The notes under the pieces: generated by a model
Told to the model about the DNA's origin: nothing
Database searches by the model: none
The model's input: only the letters and a program-made list of their open reading frames with translations
Source of the DNA: Bidens hawaiensis
Taxonomy: Eukaryota > Streptophyta > Magnoliopsida > Asterales > Asteraceae
Reading direction: 5' to 3'
Assembly: GCA_021521415.1 (NCBI GenBank)
Contig: JAIQDT010000233.1
Location: forward strand, 2,108,001 to 2,172,000
Length of the DNA: 64,000 bases
Made by a program: the position numbers and the translations under genes
Shown here: piece after piece, positions 55,861 to 64,000 of the stretch
Layout: every line of letters begins with the position of its first letter
Numbering within the stretch: the first letter of the stretch is position 1

Positions 55861-57630
55861 AAATAAAGGTAATAACTTTGTTTACTCATGGATGTATGAC
55901 AGTAAAAAAATATTAATCGTTGTCGAGCGTTACAAACAACTATCTATCATAAATCTAATGAAGAAGTGACCTTACAAAATGTTAAAGCTTTTTTTCTTAT
56001 CAAACTTATAAAAGCTTTCAAGTAGATAGGTAACTTTAAAGGTCAGAACCAAGCAGTTTCTATACGAAATGTTTCATTTTGAATGAAATATGCTCATTAA
56101 TCTAGAAAATGAATATCATATAAGTTTTACAAAACCATGTGTGTTAGACTATAACCAGTAATAACATTTAAATGGGTTATTTTGGGTAAAGAGCATTTCA
56201 TCAAACACTTGATGGGCATGATATTAAAATCATTTCAGAAAATCCATTAACAGTCAATTTAGGTCTTCATAACTAAAATGATAATGGATACACATGGATA
56301 TACATATTAGAAGCATTGTGATCGAATATAATCCATTTAGAAAAGTATCCTTAAAATCCATAAAATCAACCAAGATAAAAGAAATCTATGAAACATAATT
56401 ATTATTAAAACTTACTATTTCATAATTATTAAAACTTACTATTTCAGTATTGGTTGAATCAAATTGAAGTTGGAAATGCCATAGAACTTCTACATTCAAC
56501 GGAATAGAAGATGGCGAGCGTGAAAGCCGTTTGGAGAGAACGTTATTTACATTCATTAGGGATTGTTTGGTTTACAACCAAATGAATGGTTTTTAATATT
56601 TGTTAAAATAAATAACAAACTTAAATAATCAAACATTAATATCTTTACTTTTTAAAGTTATTATTAATAACGTTACCTATAAAAATCTAACCTATTTATA
56701 TCATATTTGATCTGGCGTTAACTATTTTTTTTTTGTAAGTAAAATAGAACTTTTGCTTATTAAGATTTCTTTTGGTAAATTATTATTTTCTTTTTGCATT
56801 ATTTTATTATAAAGAAATTCTAAGAATGCTTGTTGTTTTTAAAAATTAACTAAATCAACTGATAGAAAGAGATTATATTGTATTATTTTAATAGTAGATA
56901 TAGATATGATCACCGATATTGTGTTAGAAAATATACATAAATTGAAACTTTTGAGATCATATGATAGCATTAATTTAAATTTAACTTATTGTTAAGGTTA
57001 AAACAATTAACATTACTTAATAAAGAGGCTAAACATGAAAGTTAACAATAAATTATTAACTTATTTGTAATAAGTTAATAAATATTTTAATAAAATAGGC
57101 TAAACATGAAAGTTACCATTTGGTCAACAAAGTACGCCTAAGTAAATTTGCAATCAAATTAAACACAAAACAGTTCAACAACAAAGGAATTATGGTTTTT
57201 TTCCGCTAGTTTGCTATCTAGACATGTATATATTTAACCGGATATGCGAGTTATTTGATTCGCTTTTATAACGAAAATATAATTGTTTTCTATTAACATG
57301 CTCATACGAGACATATTCAATCAAGTAATCATTAAAAATGTCATGGTTTAAAAAACACAAAATTTTAAGATAAATTGAATGATTACTTTTTTTGCTTCCC
57401 TAATGACAATAAAGCCCTTGAAAATTGGTATCATCGATATTGTTTATTAATGTTAGTTGTGTGTGTTTAAGGATAAACTTGAAAATTGGTTAATAAATTT
57501 TAAGAAGGAACATTTATAATGAGATAAATAAAAAAGAAAATATTGACACTTTCAATGAAATGAAGGTAGTATATAGTTTTATCATAAGTCCGATATAGGT
57601 CAAAACCGAGCATCTATTATATTGATTTAA
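55861..57630. other. AT-rich sequence without a recognised gene
   Basis: No domain seen on either strand. A 24-bp unit is repeated twice at 56397-56444 (AATTATTAAAACTTACTATT core). A phrase GGCTAAACATGAAAGTTA occurs at about 57027 and 57097. The stretch AGGGATTGTTTGGTTTACAA at about 56560 resembles MITE-type ends, but I found no matching inverted end. Confidence 0.5.
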
Positions 57631-58991
57631 CTAGGGTATAGGCCCGTGTTACACACGGGTGGAAAAACATGTCAATAAACATAATAAATTTAAAAAACAG
57701 ATTCAAGTAACACAAAACCTCTTCAATTTTCGGACCAAAATGTTAACCATTTACAATGTCTAGATATTAAAAGTTTAAAGTTACAATAAGTTAGTGTACA
57801 CCAAACCACCAAAAATAATCAACAAAAGACCTAAACATGTTCTTTCATATTAAACCACCATCGAGTTCATCAAATATTCTAATAAAAAAAACTCATTTTG
57901 CTTCACGATGGAAAATATACTAAAAGTAAACAAAATATTATATTAAATTCAGTTATTTCATATAATAACTTTTATTTATGAAATTTTTAATAAGTTTTCG
58001 ATATATTTATGCACTGTTCACTTAATTGCAAACCAGATTTTAACGTTTAATACACAACATTTGTAGTCCTAATTATTGACTTCCATCCTTTAATTGTACA
58101 TTGACAACCAATATACTACAAGGGATAGACAATGTAAAACAATATAGTTCATTCAATATAAATAGATGCACTAATGACATCTAGCATTTTTTCAATTACA
58201 TTACAATGATGGCCCCTAACACTTACAAAAATTTGTTAAATTTTAGAAAGATAAGAAATTTGCAAAAGGATAACAAAAAAAAATGATAATACAACACACT
58301 AAATAGAAAAAAGATTGCATTATACCTACTATGCCTTCATAAAATTGAGACAAAAAAAAACTTCGATAAAACACCTCAATTTGTGCTTCTGGCCCATTTG
58401 CACCTTCATACGTTACCAAAAGATTGATCTGAAACCTTTTACAAAACTTTTACTTGTCAAAAATACCATAATAAACTCTCAAATCTGCTAAAATCCTAAC
58501 CTGGTAGTCAAAACAAATATACTTCAGTTTCATGTTAATTAACTGTAAGGCCCCGTTACCGGTACCCTACTTGGACGTTGGATTTACTCATTAACATAGT
58601 TCTAAATATCTGGGTTAATAAAAACATTCGCGGATTATTAAAAACATTCAAACCATTACATTACATGACCATTAATCCTTGTCTTAACGAGCATTCAAAT
58701 CATTTAAACATAAAACATTGTCTTTTAAGATAACATAACATTTCTTAAGATGCCAGCTTCTTCAAGATCATGCCATGTGCTTCCCCTCATGCGAGCGGCC
58801 TCAATCAACTCACCTGCGTGCATACCAAAAGTCAGCTACGCTGAGTGAGTTCTAGTTAATCATACAACATACAATCTGTTCTCATACTTGTACACGTGCC
58901 CGAAGGTGGGTACACTGTTCATACTCTTCTTTATATACCTAACTATCCATACTATATAAAGAGCCTTCTGCCCTATAACCTCACATATATT

Positions 58992-59172
58992 ATAAGGGTC
59001 TGGTCCCCAACATCACAGATTATCATTAGAGTCTGGTCCCTACCATCACAGATATTATAAGGGTCTGGTCCCTATCCTCACAGATATTATTAGGGTCTGG
59101 TCCCTATCCTCACAGATATTATTAGGGTCTGGTCCCTATCCTCACAGATATTATTAGGGTCTGGTCCCTTTG
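58992..59172 (-). repeat. 32-bp minisatellite, 6 copies, in solo LTR 2
   Basis: The word TCTGGTCCC recurs six times at about 32-base intervals, the inverse of the GGGACCAGA units of solo LTR 1. The 59050-59160 units are nearly identical to each other. Confidence 0.92.
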
Positions 59173-59799
59173 TTTCGTGCAACTGTACCATACCTGTCTT
59201 TACATACTTTCCATGACAACACGTGCAATATCCGAAGATCGTTCACGTACCATCAACATATCATACATAACTTATTCATACATCATATATATTCATACAT
59301 CATCCATACATCATATATATCAATCATATCTTTTACTTCCACCTGACGGTACATGCAATATCCGAAGATTGTTCACGCACCGTCAAGCGATCATCATACA
59401 TAAATCATACAAGGCATACACTTACCACTTAAAGTAAGTGTATTAACTATCACATCGAGTATGCACACATCCCCGAAAACATAACAAGGAAATGGGGCTA
59501 GAAACTCACCTGAGCACGATTACGTTCACCGTTTATAGTTAATCCTTTCTTGAGCTGAGCACGACTAAATGTAAAATCATACATATATTAAATACGGCTC
59601 TAGCTCTTCTTATCATCTACTTAATTGATCTCATGTATCTAAGCCGGTTTTACTTCATTGGATCATTACCGATTAGTTAATCGTTACTCGTTAACCTTTA
59701 AAGGTATCTTTTATAAATTATCAAAGTCCAAGGGTTATTGTGTAATTTTCTCATTCTTTTCTAAGTCCATGGACTGTTCTTTTCATTTACTTAACTTCT

Positions 59800-60130
59800 A
59801 GTTCGTTACTTATTCTTAACGAATTACCTTAACGAATTGGTCCTTGTAACGAACTGGACCCTCTAACGAACTGGTCCTTATAACGATTTGGACCTTATAA
59901 CGATCTGGACCTTATAACGATCTGGACCCTTGACGAATCAGTCCATTTAGCGAAATAGTCCATGTAGCGAATTGGATCTTCTAATTCATTATATGAATGA
60001 TAAACGCGAATCGGGAGCTAGTTCGTTATCTCATGCTTAGCGAACTTGAACACGACCTGAGTCTAGTTCGTTAGGTTAACTTTAACGAACAACTTGGCGA
60101 ATCACCCCTAGTTCGTTAACTCCCCACTAA
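59800..60130. repeat. TTCGTTA/TAACGAA motif array in solo LTR 2
   Basis: Units such as TAACGAACTGG, TTAACGAATT and GTAGCGAAT recur every 15-40 bases. Several have decayed to TAACGATC or TAGCGAAA. Homologous to the array at 49860-50220. Confidence 0.85.
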
Positions 60131-61843
60131 CGAATTAGGGTTAGGTCAGAGAATGTTAGAGGCATTCCCTTACCTCGTACATACTTTCCGGCGCTGTCGC
60201 CGGAAAAACGCGTTTTCGCCGGAAAAACGAGTTTTGACTCGTTTTTCACCTTTCTTCGCCCCGTTCGATCCAGATCTGAGCTAGGGTGATCCTTAAGCTC
60301 ATCTTAGGTTCGGTTTATACCCGATTCCACCCGGATCTTGTGACTTAAAACGGTTTAACGGTGTCGGCTCGTCGTTTCGTGACCATATCTAATGTGTTTA
60401 AGCTCATACAACATTATACTATCATTACCTTGAATCGGTATTGGTTTTCTATCTTGGATCGGCTAGAGAAAGGAGAGAAATTAGAGAGAGAGTTTAAATG
60501 TGTGTTTTGGTGGTGTATGGAATATGTGTGAAATGAAATTAAATGGGTAATTATGACATATATTATTATGGATCATGGGCTTAAGCCCATGATCTTTTCT
60601 TCCTTCCTTCATAACCCAAGTCCATAACCCTTGTCCATTTAACCCAACACTAGCCCGACTCATAATAACTCATATTTCATTTTGTTAACCGAAACTCGAA
60701 AAACGGGATGTTACATTAACTTTCACTTTTGACTTTTAAACATCTTTACACGTTGACCTTTTTTATTGCAAAATAAACTACAGCTCCAAAAAATAGCACA
60801 AACGAAACTGGTCTATAAAATCCAAAACTACTACATTTTTTACTAGTATCAAACTTTGATTTTCTTGAAGAAACATCCCTTTTTTATTTGAAACAAAATG
60901 TAAAGCTTTAACCGGTAATCACAATCTAATAGATACCTACTCTTGACCAATTTATACCTGCACCAAGTCTGAAACATGACTCGTATTAGCAATTTGACTT
61001 TTTCAATATGCTATGTAACCAAATTAATTCCCAGAATACCCTTGCAAGACTTTTGTTTATTAAAAACTGAAACCAAACAAATAAAATATAAATTGAACCA
61101 AACTAAACCGTAATTAGCAGGTTCAAGTTTGGTTTCAGGGTTTGGTCTTTACAGGATGAATGAATTAGGTTCATCTAGATTTGCTACGGATGATGGGACT
61201 TGAATGCAAATCAAATTTTACATGGACTGGTTGGTAGATGATTAAACACAACTCTACAAGAATATAGAAGATATATTTATTTGTGGCATAAACTTTTAGT
61301 TAATCAATATTTATTAAAACCAATAGCTACTTAGAAAAAAAAACAGAAGCAGTACCATGGCCAACACAAGATCATTATATTTACATATTGACCCACATTT
61401 TTCAAAAATGTTAAACAATAAGCAAATTAGTCTGCTTTTTTATTAAACTGAAAACTAAAAGATATAAACTACACAAATATAATCATAGAGGACTAAAATT
61501 AAGCTTACCTGAGTAATGAATGACAATAGAACCCCTTTTGACAAATTTAGAGTTTTTAGAAAATTCCAAAATTGCCCTTGATGCAAAATAATTCAACAAA
61601 TCAAATAGACCATAACAATCATCATAGTAAACATATAAGAATAGTAACATATAAAAATCATAGTTAAGTAAACAATATATTTTATGAAAAAATAAGGAAT
61701 ATTCATAATCAACTTTATGAAATATCTTACTAATATGAAATAACCAATAAGGTTAATGTTAAAAGTAAAGTCATAATCAACTGTCAGGCTCATCTAGTTG
61801 AATGTCATATGAAGCATTGTATTGATTTAATAGTATTATAAGA

Positions 61844-62589
61844 TATGAAGAATGCTATTTTTGTTAAACCTCGTAAATTTAGAATAGTTTAACAAAATAA
61901 TCAAATTGAATAAAGCATATACAATAAAATATTATATTTAGTATATAAAAAGACTATAAATAACCTATAATACAAATATATATACCATATAATATAACAT
62001 GTATAACATATACATGTATACAAAATAGTTACACCGTATATATATATAAAATCCGCGTATAATTATATGATCTAAAAATTAGAAACAAAATCCTGACCAT
62101 AATTTTTGGAATTACCAAAAATTACAAACGCTTTAAAGTTTAAATTTGAATTGCAGTCAAATGTTAATTAAGGCAGGAAACTGTTATTAAATAAAATTGA
62201 CTAATCATTACATTTAAAAAAACAAATCAATAAAATTAAAAGGTTGTCAAATTATAAGAGGAAACAACATCATCAATACAGTTATTTTAAAATTTAAAAT
62301 TTCTAATTATACTTAAATTCTATAAAAACATATAATAGGTTTTAATTTACAATCTTTTAATATAATTGAGGTTTTAATTTACAAACCTTTTAATATAATT
62401 AACTAACATAATTGAACAAATTAAAATTGCAGTAAAACAAATAGGTTTTATTTATAAAGATACTAAAATTCCAATTAAATTAAATTATTTTATATAAAAT
62501 AAATAATTAACACAATTTTCAAACAAATATTAGGTAAATAAAAATGAATAAAATACAAAAAAATAGAAAAATCAAGAATTAACATACCT
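61844..62589. other. AT-rich sequence, nothing recognised
   Basis: Very AT-rich, with short runs of ATATA around 61970-62050. No domain, repeat or inverted end was found. Confidence 0.5.
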
Positions 62590-62835
62590 GCAAACATATT
62601 TGATGGAGAATATAGACATTTTGAAATTGGAGAAGACGATGATTGTATCTGCATCAACTGGCCGGAATAACAAATTAGGCTTGTTTACGTATTGAGGAAG
62701 ACGAAAATCGTTGCTGCATCCATTGGGAGGAGAAATTAATACAACAGATGTATTGAAGACGACAGTCATCATTGGCGCACCAATTTCATGAATAAACGAT
62801 TTACAGAAAGGAGTTATTGGAGAGAAGGTTGTCAT
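62590..62835 (-). other. Possible first exon of an unidentified gene fragment
   Basis: The minus strand ATG at 62835 opens MTTFSPITPFCKSFIHEIGA and stays open for 82 codons to TTTGCAG|GTATGT, a good donor site at about 62590. A TATA-like TATATAAACCC (about 62877) lies about 40 bases upstream of the ATG. Further minus-strand donor-like sites occur at about 61508 (CTCAG|GTAAGC) and 60958. I do not recognise the protein. It lies between two Helitron-5'-end-like sequences, so it may be captured DNA. Confidence 0.3.
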
Positions 62836-63042
62836 GAATGTAAAACAATAGTGGCTGGATAAACAAATTAGGGTTTATATAGCTGATAACAAAACAACGG
62901 GTGTAATATTAGTGGGTATCGGGTTAAAACAGAAAACGGATCGCGCCTCTTTTGGATTTAATACTTAGAATAAAATCAATAGTGCATATGTGGAATTAAC
63001 ATAAATGGAAACATGATGAGTTGGATGCATAGGTGGATAGCC

Positions 63043-63095
63043 TAGTTGATTGTCATGTGGACAATTGTAATGCTTTAATAGTATTGTTAAATCTG
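63043..63095 (-). repeat. Second copy of the Helitron-5'-end-like sequence
   Basis: On the minus strand TTTAACAATACTATTAAAGC and the following CATGACAATCAACTAGG-like segment match TCTTATAATACTATTAAATC and CATATGACATTCAACTAG at 61843-61790. Same orientation, about 1.25 kb apart. The initial TC is not preserved here. Confidence 0.5.
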
Positions 63096-63395
63096 TTTCA
63101 ACTACAACCACACACATAGCCGAAAACTATGAAAAACATTGTTGCTTATGGATTTTGGACTTGTTATTCACTATAAAAATCATAAATAAATTGAAAATAG
63201 AATGATACAAATCTCTATTTGACCCAAATTGTAAAAAAATTAAGAATTATTCTGAGAGATTTTTAAGAAAAATAAACGAATTGTTAACACAACCTAAAAT
63301 TGTATATGTGACAATATGGTTTATGTTTTAAAGAATAAAGAACAATGATAATACCAACTTACCTGATATTGATATCATCCAACTCTAAAAGTAAT

Positions 63396-63592
63396 CGTGC
63401 TGATAACTTGTTGTGAAACTAGCATACTAGCATAATAATATGAGAGAGATGTATAGAGAAAGAGAGTATTTCATTAATCGGATGTGTAATACAATGAGGT
63501 ACAATATGATGTATATATAGGAGATGATAACTAGGAGAAAAAACATAATCTATATTAAGTATTGATAACCACAATTATATATATTTATAACA
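63396..63592 (-). mobile_element. Small copia-type LTR with adjacent PBS (element H)
   Basis: On the minus strand the sequence runs TGTTATAAATATATATAATT ... CCTATATATACATC (TATA) ... TTCACAACA, then AGTTATCAGCACG (63408-63396), a primer site used by some plant copia elements instead of TGGTATCAGAGC. The LTR would be about 184 bp (63409-63592). No gag or second LTR is seen to the left, so only an end remains. The outer boundary is a best guess. Confidence 0.55.
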
Positions 63593-63754
63593 AATATCTT
63601 TTTGATAAATGAAACTCACATTAAATCTTCTATTTATCTATATTAATGTCTATCAAAAAATATTATGTGCCATTCTTTGGGTGCTTTCCATCCCCTCTCA
63701 ATCAATCAAATTTCTTGATTTGAGACTTATCTTACGCTTGACCTGAATTCGCGG

Positions 63755-64000
63755 GTGTGAGTCTCACCAAACCAGGATAGCCCATAAATTTGTCATAACA
63801 TGACATCTCATTTATTTATGAAACCATTTTCTAATCAAATAATACTTTTTGCGGGTTATGGGTCTCACCAAATCCGAATAACCCTTAAACGGGTTATAAC
63901 ATCTCATTTATTTGTGAAATAACCTGTTAATCGTCAAAAAAAAAAATATTTTCACATGTCATGGGCTTCACCAAACCCGACTAGCGGGTTATAACTTTTC
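63755..64000 (+). repeat. Tandem repeat, unit about 102 bp, continuing past the window
   Basis: The phrase TCTCACCAAACC or TTCACCAAACCC followed by ATAG, ATAAC or CTAGC occurs at 63761, 63862 and 63965. Spacings are 101 and 103 bases. Between them, GGGTTATAAC and CATCTCATTTATTTRTGAAA also repeat in register. Only the first two and a half units are inside the window. Confidence 0.8.

Larger units (their letters stand above)
58544..60715 (-). mobile_element. Solo LTR 2, same family as solo LTR 1
   Basis: On the minus strand TGTAACATCCCG to GGGGCCTTACA, 2,172 bp, with target duplication TTAAC at 58539-58543 and 60716-60720. Shared with solo LTR 1: the ends, the CGGGCTAGTGTTGGGTTAAA block, the ACCCGGATC/CAGATCTGAG region, the CCGG-rich patch (about 60190), the TTCGTTA array (59800-60130), the 32-bp minisatellite and the subterminal CACTCAGCG block. 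It lacks the GC-rich insert. Confidence 0.92.
57631..61843 (-). mobile_element. Candidate non-autonomous Helitron, minus orientation
   Basis: Plus-strand A|CTAG at 57630/57631 is the inverse of a Helitron 3' end CTAG|T. It is followed by GGTATAGG and a perfect 7-bp stem hairpin CCCGTGT-TAC-ACACGGG (57643-57659), the expected subterminal hairpin. A possible 5' end, TCTTATAATACTATTAAATC on the minus strand, starts at 61843 and is preceded by A, so both ends fit insertion into AT. No Rep/helicase domain is visible. The 2.2-kb solo LTR 2 lies inside; without it the element is about 2 kb. The 5' end is the weaker call. Confidence 0.48.

Noticed and set aside
49272..60715. One large retrotransposon bounded by the two similar LTRs
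   Set aside because: The LTRs are in opposite orientation, each has its own different 5-bp target duplication, and no PBS, PPT or gypsy coding domains lie between them.

Overview
This window looks like repeat-rich nuclear DNA of a flowering plant. The retrotransposon proteins, their tRNA-iMet-type primer sites and the accessory ORF resemble what is common in Asteraceae genomes (Tanacetum, Artemisia, Lactuca, Helianthus); that placement is inferred from recognition, not from a search. I see no convincing host gene, rRNA or tRNA gene, or CRISPR array. Nearly everything interpretable is a transposable element, many nested and almost all broken.

Left third (1-23582). Element A is a minus-strand Sirevirus-like Ty1/copia element. 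It has a 5' LTR (14472-15007), a PBS, a long leader, gag with coiled coil and zinc knuckle, protease, integrase, RT and RNase H, and then a spacer and a second long ORF (ORF2) that runs off the left edge. The RNase H end and its downstream spacer are tandemly duplicated (2470-4974 and 4975-7536). A is inserted in the gag of element C, a plus-strand copia element (15008-23219). C is also split by a 3.0-kb solo LTR (15336-18339, target duplication TCAAG). C lies against the primer site of another minus-strand copia LTR, G (23231-23582).

Middle (23583-46135). Three diverged ORF2 copies follow on the plus strand: F (23583-26073, LTR 26102-26441), A' (28046-30842, LTR 30877-31418, same family as A) and B (32505-35907, LTR from 35952). 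Element D, a complete but dead copia element (36150-43613, target duplication ATAGG), is inserted in B's LTR. A truncated minus-strand copia element, E, follows.

Right third (46136-64000). This is AT-rich DNA. It holds fragments of Ty3/gypsy-like LTRs, an organellar 26S rRNA-like scrap, two solo LTRs of one family in opposite orientation (49272-51507, ATAAA; 58544-60715, TTAAC), a 5'-truncated LINE with a 12-bp target duplication, a long A/C-biased low-complexity tract, a candidate Helitron (57631-61843) containing the second solo LTR, a small copia-type LTR with an unusual PBS, and a tandem repeat of about 102 bp at the right edge.

The most interesting signal is a repeated architecture. In A, A' and B, ORF2 is preceded by a predicted GT-AG leader intron, and in A and A' by a shared promoter block. 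Family-specific short CpG-containing motifs (TARCGAA in A/A', CTTATACG in B) cluster upstream, inside the intron and in the LTR. ORF2 has acidic and basic segments and no obvious membrane segment. A nuclear protein that recognises its own element's motif arrays, comparable in logic to the VANC anti-silencing proteins of VANDAL transposons, is a testable hypothesis. The same motif types also occur in unrelated gypsy-like LTRs here.
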